DNA of 64,000 bases, from NCBI RefSeq assembly GCF_963678635.1, contig NC_087062.1, positions 33,641,651 to 33,705,650 of the forward strand, in the 5' to 3' direction. Numbering within the stretch: position 1 is the first letter of the stretch; each line of letters opens with the position of its first letter. Source of the DNA: Symsagittifera roscoffensis. Its lineage: Eukaryota; Xenacoelomorpha; Acoela; Convolutidae. Below, piece after piece: positions 29,127 through 41,592 of the stretch. A model generated the notes under the pieces. The model was not told the origin of the DNA. It did not search any database and saw only the letters and a program-made list of their open reading frames with translations. A program made the position numbers and the translations under genes.

Positions 29127-29487
29127 CCACTGTAAAATATTTAATATTAACCAATCATAATCCATCTAACTAACAACCCATTTATTTGTAAGTGCTGAAA
29201 TTACTTGTAATTTCAGCACCTGAGAGATTTGAATTTAACTTAGAAATTAGTTGCCTCTCCAAGAGAACTTCAGCTGCCGCAATAAGCCAGTATACTCTAG
29301 ATCTATTGAGCCTAGCAGAGACTAGTTAAACACCCTGAGACTACTAGATATAAGAGTAAGATTAGGATCGGTATTAGACTAAGAATTTGCACGAATCTAT
29401 CCGGCCGAAAATAAGATAGCGTGACGAGCAGACGGTGTACCCTATCCAAAATTACTCTATGAGTTAACCACCATCGGTTCTAACTCA
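29127..29487 (+). repeat. Element 2 5' LTR, truncated at its outer end
   Basis: Matches 51323-51684; the first 49 bases of the LTR are absent. CACTGTAAAATA occurs at 29113-29124, just outside, and again at 29129-29140 inside the LTR, which marks the breakpoint. Confidence 0.9.
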
Positions 29488-29574
29488 TCTGGTGCGACCA
29501 TAAGTCTCGAATAAGACCTTAACAGCTTAGAATTAACCAAAAATAGATTAGAAATTAGACAAAACATTTTCAAA

Positions 29575-29808
29575 ATGTTACACGATAATAACTTAATTGA
29601 AATGTCTCTACGACTCAATAGATCAGAGCCGATATTCCGCACAATACTAGAACTACCTGGTATTGGAAAAAGACCTCGGACAAGAGACGATATACGACTA
29701 CATAGAAACATTCCAATTAGTTTCATGGTTGTAAGGCAAAAGCCAACACAAACTTTTTCATTTAGAATCTTATTAGAAATGAGTTTAGATTTTCATTTGC
29801 AAACATAA
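29575..29808 (+). CDS. ORF0 of element 2, 77 aa
   Basis: Counterpart of the element 1 leader ORF at 10389, with the same length, start and end. The differences are mainly synonymous, and the Arg-rich centre (GIGKRPRTRDDIR) is retained. It is intact although most of element 2 is broken, which may be chance for so short a frame. Function unknown. Confidence 0.6.
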   Translation: MLHDNNLIEMSLRLNRSEPIFRTILELPGIGKRPRTRDDIRLHRNIPISFMVVRQKPTQTFSFRILLEMSLDFHLQT

Positions 29809-30733
29809 AATTTTGAAGTAAATCTTCATGATCATTTCAGGCGCTAAACAAAATTATTATTGTACAAAAACGATTAATAAAAAGATCTCAGATCGTTTTC
29901 CTAATTTCTGCAGTATTATTTAAAACATATTTGAAAAATATTTATTGAAAATAAAAATAAAAATTAGTAGCATGACAATAAATTGTTAGTGAATATAAAT
30001 CATCTTTTTGTTCCAGCTTCATCACCTAAACATAACAGCAATCATAAGCTTACTAACATCATTCAAAAACTAAATCTTTTTATTAAATAAATTTAAACTT
30101 TTAAATTTAAATTCACTTAATTTTAAAAATCAGATCATCAATGCTTCTCCTTGGATCTTTATAAATTTTCTATCGCACTAAATTTAAAATCTGATCATCA
30201 AGGCCTAACCTTGGATCAAAAAGAACAATTTTGTTCTCCCCCACCCACTTAGCAAGTGCCTAACGACCTCAAACGTCGATTCACTATCCAACCTTTTCAG
30301 AAGACCCAAGGACTAATAGAAATTTTTAAATAAAACTAACCATTCAAATTAAGTTAAACAAAGAAGAACTTCGGTTATTCATCCTTCACTTGAACCCTCC
30401 TCTTAACAGAACCAGGATAGATCTTAGACTTAGTAAGTTTAAAATGGTATCTAACGAACTACTTGCGTTCTAATTATACCTGAACCTTGTGGATCGATTT
30501 ACTATTCTCCAACCCTTGAACACAATCACTACCCCTAAGTAAGATTAAGTAAGTTAACACCTTAACTTAGACTAGCCACGAGAAAGTAGAACATCATTCT
30601 CCGGAATCGATATACTTTTCTCTCCAACCCTGAACAAAAGACCCAGGTTAAGCTAACCAAAAAATCGTAAGGACTAACAGTCTAGGAAAATAAAAATCAC
30701 TAATAACTTCTTGCATCCCTCATCCTAAACCTT
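29809..30733 (+). other. Structured leader of element 2
   Basis: Alignable to the element 1 leader throughout. It keeps the paired GATCATCAA...CCTTGGATC hairpins, AGAACAA-TT-TTGTTCT (loop changed, stem kept), AAGTTAA-CACC-TTAACTT, the UNCG-capped hairpin at 30580-30622 and the threefold CCAACC(C)T module. Confidence 0.55.
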
Positions 30734-31195
30734 ATGTCATTCAAAAATTTAGGAAACGAACAAACAATTGTTTTACACAATTGTGAAATAGATAACCAAA
30801 AACACGATCTTGTAATCACTCCACATACACAAACAGTTGGATACATTCGAACAAAACGACAAACAATGAAAAGAAAAATTATGAACAAACAAAGACAAAT
30901 CACACAAAAAAGATTTTCAAAGAATCGAAACGCATTTTCTGAATCAAAAGCCAACATTTTAGACGAACTATACAAATTAAAAGAATCAATGGATAAAAAT
31001 TGTCCCATTCATGATCAATTATACTTTTCCGACTCAGGAACAACTTCAAATTCATCAAAAAGAGGAAAAAGAAGAAAAAAAAAGCAATATAAACACAAAC
31101 CAGTACACCTATATAATTGGAATCAGCCAATTAGACACATTGATAGTTATATATTAACAGTCATCAAACGAAAAAATGAGCCACACTCAAAGTGA
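30734..31195 (+). CDS. ORF1 of element 2, 153-aa basic protein
   Basis: Counterpart of 11556-12023 and open from the same ATG. It keeps the GYIRTKRQ segment, the Lys/Arg clusters, the SDSGTTSNSS centre and the NWNQPIRHI end. It overlaps the gag start by 20 bases. The shared length and conserved basic patches support a real protein, perhaps nucleic-acid-binding. Confidence 0.65.
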   Translation: MSFKNLGNEQTIVLHNCEIDNQKHDLVITPHTQTVGYIRTKRQTMKRKIMNKQRQITQKRFSKNRNAFSESKANILDELYKLKESMDKNCPIHDQLYFSDSGTTSNSSKRGKRRKKKQYKHKPVHLYNWNQPIRHIDSYILTVIKRKNEPHSK

Positions 31196-34100
31196 CGAAA
31201 GTCCAGATGAAGAAACAGTTTTTCCCTTTCTTATAGATTCACTCGATGATAGAGGACAAACACGATTTTGTAAGAACTTACTCGTAAATTTGTTTGAACC
31301 AGGAATCAGTCCATGCAAAGCAAAATACCCAGATGTAAAAATCAAAAGACAAATTATTGAACATTATGTGAAAGACATATGTAATCTAACACAGCAATAC
31401 GGAAACTACACCATAGAATTTAGCACACCAAATACAGCCCATCGTAAATATGTAATTCAAACAGACGATATTGAATTAGAATTTTCAAAAAAAATTTATA
31501 GAATATATCAAAAGCATGCAATATCATAATTCACAAAGAGCAAACTCCATATTCACTACTGAAGTTTTTGCAAAAATATATAGTTATATATCTATATTGG
31601 AAAAAACAGAAGCTTAAAGCACATCACCGACAGAAACATCCAACATACAAAAGTAAGAAATGAAATCACAGTATTTTTAACATTTCTACACATAATTCGC
31701 GAAAATTTTAGTAAAGAAGATGTTTCACAAAACACTAAACATGATTTACAAAAGATTTTAGCATGGTTTATAATAGATTATTTCACCCACAATTTAGATT
31801 TAATTTCACAAGTAAGAAAAAATTTCAGACCCCAAAATACCAATGACGACACTGTCCTTCCAGAACAATCAGATTACGTTTGGGACCCTGACTGGTCTCA
31901 TCCAGCATTTCTGAATATTCCACAAGATATCTCGAGTCAAGCAATAAGTACCATATCTTTCCACAGAGATTATGTAAAAATAATACCATTAACCATTGAC
32001 GCAACACCATTAAATTATAATACATTTTTACCTCATACACGAAATAACAGCTTAAATTCAACAGTTATACATAATGAAAATCTCAATGGAACAAGAAATC
32101 TTACACAACAAGATATTCAAACACCATCACACTTCATAAATGAAGAAATCGTCCAAACAACAGCAACAACTACACAACAAAGTATTTCACCAATGCACCC
32201 CAATCTGACAACACCAAGAAATACAAATACATCACTAACACAGGTAACCTTACAATCAACCGTTAAACCTTCGGTTGCTCCAAAATATTCACATATGGAC
32301 TATCAAACGTATAGACCAATGACAATACCGTCAAAAACACGAAAACCGTTCACAAGAAACACTTTTGCAGAACACAATTATAATTATGCTCACCAACAAA
32401 AAACAAATCCGAAAAAATACACAAAATTTAAATCACGTATGTTCACATTATTGGAATCTCCCAAAAACATCAACCAATTCAGTAAACTTTTCAGATAATC
32501 CACAACCTACACAGGATCATAGTGAAAAATACCCATTTTTTCAACAGAATAAAAATAAACAACATACACCTTATAACACAAACTACTTATCATCCGATGA
32601 TGATAATCATTATCAACCAGATATTTTAGCACCATATACCAAAGAATATCGCACACAGAGATCGCGACAATCTCATCCATCCCAAAATATGAAAATTTAC
32701 CCACAAAATCCAACAGATATACAAAATCCACAACAAATGCATATACAAAACCCATTTAACACACAATATTTTCAACCAATACAGCCACAAAACCCAATGT
32801 TAATGCATTCTTATCAACCAACGCAAATGCAAAAAGAAATACCGCTTCCATATTACCTTCAGCAACACGAAAAAACAAAAAATCAACTTTCAAATTTTTC
32901 ACAAATGCCAAATGCCGCAGTATCACTACACATGACTATGAATCGATACCTCATGGGTCGATCATCAATAACATCCAATAAACCACTGATGTTATTCATA
33001 GGAACAGACCCTGAATATTTTGTAGAAGATTATCTAAATGCAGTAACAGCAAATTTAATTTTAAACATAGGACCTGAAACAATTAATACGCCACTACATC
33101 AAAATTGGATACATAAACGCACAGCGCTAATACAAACAACCCTAGATGGCGCAGCTCAAAAATGGTTTTCAGTATTACCCATAGAAATAAAATCAGACTG
33201 GAAAAGATTCACACAAGAATTTTCAAAAATGTTTGATTCTGAAAGAAACAAACAACACCAAAGAGTTTTATGCAACGAAATACGCAGATTACCAAACGAA
33301 ACAATTAAACAATTAGCAGTACGAATCGAAACACTAGTTCGAAAAGCATATTCACTTAATACACATGACTACAAAAACACAAAAATGACAGAAAATTTAA
33401 TGATGACCTTAACACCTCAATTAAGGAAAATAGCTATAAAAAAGAGAGCATCTCATCCTTTCTCAATTCGTGAACCAGATTTAAGTTTTAGGAAATTAGT
33501 AGATAAACTAGAACAAGCAGAAACCACAATGAAACTCGAAGAAAGAGAAAATCTAAAACTACAATATGTTAATCGAATTGAAACAAATACTACACATATA
33601 GATAATGTACAGGAATCAGACACAGACCTGATTGAAAAAATCACTGAAATACTAAATATCTACAAAAAACATCCAAATTTTAAAGGCAAAACATCTTTCA
33701 AAAATGGTGTAATTATTGCCGACGATACGGACACAGTATTTCCGAATGTAAACAAAAACAACAAGACAATCAGAATAAACCGCAAAAGCACAAAGAACCA
33801 AATAAATCATTTTATCAATACATGAAAAAAGATCAAAATCTACCAAACAAAAATATATATAGTAATAACAGTTCAAGAAAACCACTTCCAAGCAACTCAA
33901 ATTACACAAGAAATTAATCACCATATAACTCAAGTTATAGAGTTAGATCAGCCGAACGAAGAAATACACGAAATTTCTCACAAAATAGATATAACCGATT
34001 GAATAGCCAAAATAACCAAAATAACTATTCACGATCGAATTCCAATACAACAGAATTTGTTTCTGGTTCCAGTTCCCAATCAAACCCAAGGAATAAACAC

Positions 34101-34440
34101 TATTCCAATAATCAATCACGAAACTCATCATACAACAGAAATAGAAACTATTCACACAATAGAAATAGAAGTAATTCAAACAACCGAAATCAGAATTACC
34201 CAAACAATAGATCGAGAAATAACTCATACAATAGATCGAATTATCACAGATCAAACAATAACTATCAAAACAGATCACGAAATAATTCACAAAACCGAAA
34301 CTCAAGTTACAATAATCGATATAGAAATTATTCCCAGTCACCACATAGGAATAATAACCGTTATCCCGATTCTAAACATCGATACAGAAGTAGCACACCA
34401 AAACATCGAAGACACATTGATCAAGTGCAAACAAATGAAG
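31176..34440 (+). pseudogene. gag: Element 2 gag: matrix-like, capsid and N/R-rich nucleocapsid regions
   Basis: The N-terminus (31176-31529) ends at a stop; the reading continues in other frames. The 31700-32500 part is a long, Asn/Thr-rich region. The open piece 32365-33825 holds the capsid. Its core, about residues 200-390 of that piece, has GTDPEYFVEDYL, then DGAAQKWFSVLP, WKRFTQEFSKMF and LPNETIKQLAVRIETLVRKA. That is the usual Ty3/Gypsy retrotransposon-gag pattern. From about 33990 comes a stretch of Asn, Arg, Ser and Tyr repeats (NNRNQNYPNNRSRNN-like) standing where a nucleocapsid would be; there is no CCHC knuckle. Frameshifts lie near 31530, 32360 and 33800. Element 1 lacks everything from about 31356 to 34418. 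Confidence 0.8.
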
Positions 34441-37400
34441 AAACAACTTCAGACCCTCCAGGTATTGATGACACAGGAAGTAACGAATTACAACTAAATC
34501 ATATAAATTGTGAATCGTCAGATACAGAAAGTGATACAGATAATACCATCTCAGTAAATCTGATAACAGTCGAAAACGACTATGAACTTATCATATATGA
34601 ACAACCTTTCACTTCACATATATATGAAAATCAATTGGAGCTCCTCCACAATTACCATATTGGACCCATTGATAATACACAAACTACACAAGAAGTAAAC
34701 GGAATTAACACGGTAATTAAACCCGATAAAAAAGACGAAACACAATGCTCAAACACAAAACAAATTCATCAAAATATACAAAAAGAACAACCAAGAGAAA
34801 AAATTTGGACAATCCCATTTCTCTTAGAAAGCCCAAAAAACAAAGAATTTCAACCACCAGATCTTGAAATTGATTTTTTAATTGACTCAGGAGCAGAATC
34901 AAATATAATTAATATTCCCACATGGAATGAAATCAAAACACTGCATCCAAATTTAACACCTCTTGAAACTTCTAATAAATTAGCAACAGCACAAGGATCA
35001 ACATTAGTAAATTATGGAAAAATCCAATTATTCCTTCTTCCCACAAGAACAATGGAACAAAACAAAATTTTGATCAAATCATTTAAACAAATATTTTATA
35101 TTACTGATATTAAACACAATATCATTGGCATACCATTTATATCTAAATATATACCAACAATCAACATCTTAAATAGTAAACACCATATCAAAAATAAATA
35201 CACAAAATAAAAAACACAGGCTTAACATTCTTCCAAAGATTACACAAACAACCGCCAATTTTCTCAAAATTTTATCCCATTTACAATCAACAACGGAAAC
35301 ACCTGAAACCACTATCAGGAAATATATATAATTTTTCAATAAAACAAATTAATTAGTATGTCAAAAGTCAAAACAAACAACAACTTTTTATGTCAGACTT
35401 CGAATTTAAACCTATTCACAAATTTTTAAAATTACAATCTCATCTATAAAATACTCGACAAATACGAATTCCGACATCATTTCATTACACGTGTATAATA
35501 ATACACCATATCAAGTAACATTACCCTTAGGACTTTTAGGATATTGTGAAACAAATGTTACAATTTCACCTATAAATGAAGTAGCCTACCGCGTAAATAA
35601 TATACTCCAATTTTTAGATATTTGTCGATCAACAATTCTTGACGAAGAATTATCCATAAATAATATCATAACAAATGAAAAAAGAAACACAGAATACTTC
35701 ACAAAAACACCTTATTTTAAACCAACATTCAATATAACAAATTACACACAAGAGCAACAAAAATTTTTAACAATGTTTAATTTTGAACACTCACAAATTA
35801 CACAAATTGAATTCGATAAATTAGCAAAACAACTGTTAAAATATTCAACAGTTTATGCAACATCAAAAGTTGACGTTGGAAAAATTAGTTCATCACTACA
35901 CCTTCCGTTAAAACCTGACGCAGTTTTCAAAAAACAAAGAGCAAGTAAAGTACCGATTCACTTTCATGACAAGGTAAATAGATTACTTGACATTTTAGAA
36001 CAATACGAAATTATCTCACCAGTAAATAAAGAAAAACAACCACAAGGAAACCTTTTCATTAACCTTGTTATCATTCTAGCAAAAGGTGAATCACTAAAAA
36101 TAGTTTTAGACGCATGATAACTCAATTCACTAATTGACGAATGAAAATGCAATTGGCCCATTGAACCAATACAAGTTATCTTGACAAAGATAAATGGTAA
36201 ATACTTCACAACCGCAGATATGAATAGTGCATATAACCAAATGCCACTAGATGAACAATCACGACGTTCAACACAATTTGTTATTAGAAATCAGCAATAT
36301 GAATTTAATCGCTTATTCTATGGAATATCCATAGGACCAGCAGCTTTTTCAGCTTTCATGAGTAAAATTTTTAGACAACTAATACTCAAGAAAAATGCAA
36401 TCACCTATTTAGACGATGTTTTAATGCAACCAAAAACCAAAGACGAAATGTTTACAGTTTTAGAACAATATCATAAAATACTTCAGAACGAAAATCTGAA
36501 ACAAGCCCCCAATAAATCACACTTTTTTCTAACACGCGTTAAATTTTTAGGACATAATATTAAACGAAACACTATCACTCCATTAAAATCACGCATTGAT
36601 CCCATTCAAAAACTTCAGCCACCTACAAATAAAAAGAAAATCCAAGAATTCCTTGGAATGTTAAATTTCTTAAGTAAATATGTTTACAAAATGCAATTAT
36701 ACTTAAGACCTTTTTATAACATCCTCAGACAACAAAATAATTTTGAATGGACCACTGAGCATCAAACACAATTTGAAGAAATTAAAAAACTTTCAACTGA
36801 ACAAATTTCAAACACAATTCCAGATCCAAATCAACCATTTTATGCAATTTGCGATGCTTCAAACTTTGGCATCGGCGCAGCATTGCTACAATCACATAGT
36901 GGAACAAATAAAATGAACCTTATATCAGCAAATTCACGATTATTCACACAAGCAGAGCTACGACTCTCAACTCTAATGAGAGAATGTACAGCTATAATTT
37001 ATACACTTAAAGAATACGAATTTCTGATACTTGGATCAAAACACCCAACAGTTTTTTTTATTCACAGATCATGAACCAATTATATTTCTCTTTCCACAAA
37101 AATCAAATCCAAATCATAGAGTTTATAGATTTCAACTAATTCTAATGAAATTTCCAAACCTACATATAGTTTGGACAGCAGGAAAAAACCTTGCATTACC
37201 AGATACATTAAGTAGAAATACGCCACTTGAATTACTCACACGAAAAACTACAGTTGAAATACCACAAAAAATTAAATTTTATCTCGCAAAAGATGAAACA
37301 TCACGCGGATTAGAATGCAAATATGCAGTAAAAACGGATATTGATCAATCACAGATAAATAATCTACAACATTTCCCACTTTACTTAGATTGCCAAAATA

Positions 37401-39441
37401 ATCATTACGAAGTTGATTTACTAGGAACATCAACTTTCAAACCAATTCCATACTCACAATGGATAAAAACTAATACTCAACAAAAGAGAACAAAACAACA
37501 CTCGCATAAAAAAGACCTTTTTCCATTAATTGAAAAAGAAAATTTAACCGATAAAATAAATTTATCAGGACCACAAACGAGGGATTTAAATTACACAATC
37601 AACCAAGTTTTTGACCTTCTTGACCCACTTGACACAATTCCCCTATCAAAACTAGAAATTGACAATATTTTTCTCCCCCCCCAACAGATAAAATTACACT
37701 TGAACTTTTAAAACAATATCAAAATCTCGACCCAGTAATTAGACAACTAAAATCATGGCACAAATACAAAACTAAGCCCGTAAAAGCAGATACCACAATT
37801 TTAGGAAATAAAAGACTCCTCCGATATTTCCGAAAATTTATTAGCACAACAATTAATGAAATTACAGATCTTTTAGAATATCAATTCAATGATTCTAAAG
37901 TTCCCTGTCTTCCTTTAAGTATGATATTAATAGCTTTTCATATCTCACATACACAAAATACTAAAGGACACTCCGGATCAGAAAAAACATACTCGAACTT
38001 TACACAAAATTTTTATTTCCCAAATGCACCAATTTGGATAAAAATATTGTGCAATGATGGTATAATATGTCAATTGAACAAACCTTATCCAAATCAAAAA
38101 CAAATAGCACAAAAACAAGATTTTAAAGGACAAAGTTTATATTTTAATCATAGAATTTCATTTGACACTAAAGGACCAATTTCACCATCTTCTGAAGGAA
38201 ACTCCTACATTATGGTCATTGTTGACGCCTTCACACATTATGTAGCACTCAACCCAGTACCACATTGTAATGCTTATTATGCTTACACGACGCTTTATGA
38301 ACTTTGGATAGCTAAATTCGGATTACCCGAAATCTTAGTTACAGACAACGGTACAGAATTCATAAATAATGAAATCATCACACTATGTCACTTATATAAC
38401 ATCAAACATAAACCACGTACATCTCATGCACCTTGGACAAACGGTTTAGTCGAAGGTATGAACCGTTCGCTACAAGAATATCTCAGATGTATCATAAATG
38501 GAAATGATACAAAATACACAGAATGGTCAGCAGATGTAAAATTATTTCCCTTAGCATACAATTCACAAATCACGAAAACTTTAGGAATGTCACCATACGA
38601 AATGGTTTTTATTCAAAAGCCACGTAAACCAATTATGTTTACAGCAAATGCCCATAAAAATGCACAAGGTTTTTGCCAACCAAATAAAGACTCAATTTGT
38701 TATAACCTACCTTTACACACACATTATGATGATCATTTTCATCACCCACAAATTTTTAAATTAGCCTCCGACACACATACCGAATGGATATTAAATAGAA
38801 ATAAAAAACACAATGATATTTACCAAAAAGTAACAAAGAAATTGTTACTAAGGCAAAACATTAACGACCAAATTAATTCACGCTTTACACCAGCCACAGA
38901 TTTAAAAATTGGAACATTTGTTTCAATACCTAACTTTAATACGCAAAAAGGAATCTCTAAGAAATTACAACCACTTCGAAAAGGACCATACCAAATCATT
39001 GCCAAACCCACTTATGTAACGTATAAACTTACAGTTCCAACTAAAAAAGAAATTGTTCAACATCGTAACAATTTATTACGTTACTACCCAAAAGAATACG
39101 CACTACGCGAATTAACTCAATTATATTCTTTCACAAGTTTAAAAGTTATTCAAAATCATCCACATACTGAAGAAGAAATAGATGAACAACACAACGCTCA
39201 TCATGAAAAACAAAATCAAAAACAAACCACAACTCAAAACAATATAAAAACGCCAGACCCAAAAATACCTCAAAAAGAAAAAAAAATAGAAAAATGATAG
39301 AAAAAATTCTACCACAAGAACAAGTAGAAAAATCAGAACATAGAGAATCATCAGACTTAGAAATCAATCACGTAAAAACTACAAAACATTCAACCCACAA
39401 CCTAAAATATTAAAGAAAGTTGAATTTCAAAAACAACTCTA
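34441..39441 (+). pseudogene. pol: Element 2 pol: protease, RT, RNase H, integrase, broken
   Basis: Closely parallels the intact element 1 frame. Protease (FLIDSGAESN) is open up to a TAA at 35208-35210. Further stops follow near 35350, a TGA-TAA pair at 36115-36120 inside RT finger sequence, and a TGA near 36143. RT (TADMNSAYNQ, YLDDVLM) and RNase H are open from 36181. A T-run near 37055 and a C-run near 37680 cause frameshifts. Integrase is open from 37921 to 39297 and keeps D, D(35)E, but the second Cys of the CNDCIVCQ zinc-finger motif is Gly (CNDGIICQ). The sequence then shifts frame before the basic tail. The protein is inactive in this copy. Confidence 0.9.
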
Positions 39442-40036
39442 ATTTTAAAATAAAAAATTTTTACACCTCTGGATCATTTTGAACTTTCACTTTTCAAAAT
39501 AACATGCTGACATAAAAGCAACAATTCTAGTTCAGATTCAGCCAATAGGATTCACTTAAATCCGTCACCTTCAATATCTCTATCACCAACCTATTAGCCG
39601 AAAGATATTAAACTCCAGGTATATCTATAACTATAACTATACAACCTCCAGGTTAAAAATAAGCAACTCGCTAAAACTTGACAACTAAAATAAATACTAC
39701 CAAAATATTACAACCCTCCCCTATCTAATAACGCAAAGATCAACAATATTTTCCCAACTCAGACCTCAAAAACCCTCCAACCAAAAATAACAAATTAGCC
39801 TAAAGAAAAAAAAGGACCATAATCATTTGGCCTAAAGTACAAATATTTCAAAAATACCCCAGATCACCCGACAAATAAAAATAAAGCAAAGAAGACCTCC
39901 CGAACACCATAAAACTAGCCCCCCACAATTTTACACAAAACTCAACCCACATGTCAAAAAACCAATAAATAATCCGACCACACTTGAATCTCGCCCCAAA
40001 CAACAAAAAATATTCGACGAACGAATCATTTTTTAA
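39442..40036 (+). other. Spacer after pol in element 2
   Basis: Noncoding, aligned with 17188-17785. It keeps the TCTAATAAC...CCCAACTCAG acceptor-like arrangement ending at 39762. Confidence 0.45.
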
Positions 40037-40198
40037 ATGTTTTTCTCTCAAACATCCAATATCTTAAAAAATACAATCATAAATCTTCTCAAAAAATTTT
40101 TCATTCTTTTTAAACTTTCGCTTGTATTTTTTATTGATACTTTTGAAGCTTTTATAATCATTTTAATAAATATTTTTAATTTTCTACTCTCTATTTGA
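40037..40198 (+). pseudogene. Remnant of the 76-aa hydrophobic ORF
   Basis: The ATG is kept and the sequence is hydrophobic (Leu, Ile, Phe), but a TGA ends it after about 53 codons and the ATGA junction to the next ORF is gone. Confidence 0.4.
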
Positions 40199-40265
40199 AA
40201 TATATCTCCAACTTTCCCAAATCACTGATCATATTCACCGGTACGATAATTCACAATCTATTTAA

Positions 40266-40454
40266 ATGATACGAACAATTTTTAGTAGAACAGATATTTT
40301 TTTACTATTTGTAATTTTCATCATATTTTTATCATCCCTAATACTGACAATGTGCAAATGTGTAAAAAAGGCAATATCCACATTCGCCTTAGCAACAATC
40401 TTTTTATTTCTTTTCCTTGAAGAATACTACAATAAACATAAATCTTACCACTAG
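40266..40454 (+). CDS. 62-aa double-membrane-span protein, element 2 copy
   Basis: Same length and layout as 18013-18201: two hydrophobic segments, a CKCVKK turn and the LEEYYNKHK end. About two thirds of the base changes are synonymous. It is intact in an otherwise broken element. Confidence 0.65.
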   Translation: MIRTIFSRTDIFLLFVIFIIFLSSLILTMCKCVKKAISTFALATIFLFLFLEEYYNKHKSYH

Positions 40455-40462
40455 AAAAAATC

Positions 40463-41592
40463 AATCGGACACTTTCAAAAACTGCTAACCAACAATCACA
40501 AAATCAGTCTTCACCGACATCATCCCAGAAAATCCAACAATACCCACAACTACCCAAAACCCCCAAACATCCACACGAATTTCTTTTCAAGATAATCCAT
40601 ACACTTTCGAAGAACGACACGCTCGCTCATCAGAACCATTAGAACCAGTTCAGCGACAGGCACCTCTAAGTAAACCAACATATAATTTGTACCCCACATT
40701 ACCACAAGAATTAAGCAGAATAAGAAACATTAGTCAAAACCAAAATACAGTCGAAATAAATAGACAAATTATACATCCACGACGAAACAGAAGTTTTCAA
40801 ACCCCTGGAGTTCGTTTTGATATACCCCAATCACCAACACCAACTACAACAGAAAATCCAAGTAGTACATTACCAGAAACTCCCCACTCCTTTCACAACG
40901 CAGCACCTCAAGTATACCCTCAGATTACTTAGGTTCAACGCCAACATCTGAGCAAATACGTGAAAATCCCTTTAACCCCCCAATCCCACCGCACGACTAC
41001 CATATTGGGCAACACACTCATATACACAAGGTGAACCAAACTTAGTGAATGATCCAATAGATATTTCTACGGATACAACACTATCATCATTACCAGAAAC
41101 ATTATCACTACCGTCAACACCATCATTAAATCAAATTTCACCGACGCTTTTCCCTTTAAATTTTCCAAATAACCTCGACGCTAGATATCGAGAACAATCA
41201 TCAACAAATATCCCTTTACGACTAGATTGGAATACATTCGTAGCACCCCCACCATTATTTGGACAACATCAAGAAAGTAACGATTCCACAGTTGGGCACT
41301 CAGTAGATTACAATATAGACAAGATATTCGAGAACACAATATTCAAATACTTCAACAAAATAGTCTCCAATTAAAATTTGAAATCACAATCAAACTTAAT
41401 ATTATTGTTCAACACCCCTACCCATTAAATCCACCAAATATAACAGCTCAATCACTACATAACCATTCATAGCTTAATCACCATTCATAACCACTGAAGT
41501 AATATACAAATACGATAGATATACGAAAAACACAATTGGTTACATAACATTTTATAACCCATACTCAGGATTATCATACACATGTATATTCT
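40463..41592 (+). pseudogene. ORF4 of element 2, broken
   Basis: Counterpart of the ATG-less ORF at 18207. The Q/P/S-rich N-terminal part and the folded C-terminal part (NLDARYREQSS, LRLDWNTFVAPPPLFGQH) are recognisable. Frameshifts lie near 40900, 41000 and 41285, and an extra 17 bases near 41460 disrupt the end. From 41101 onward this sequence is repeated at 44807. Confidence 0.6.
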
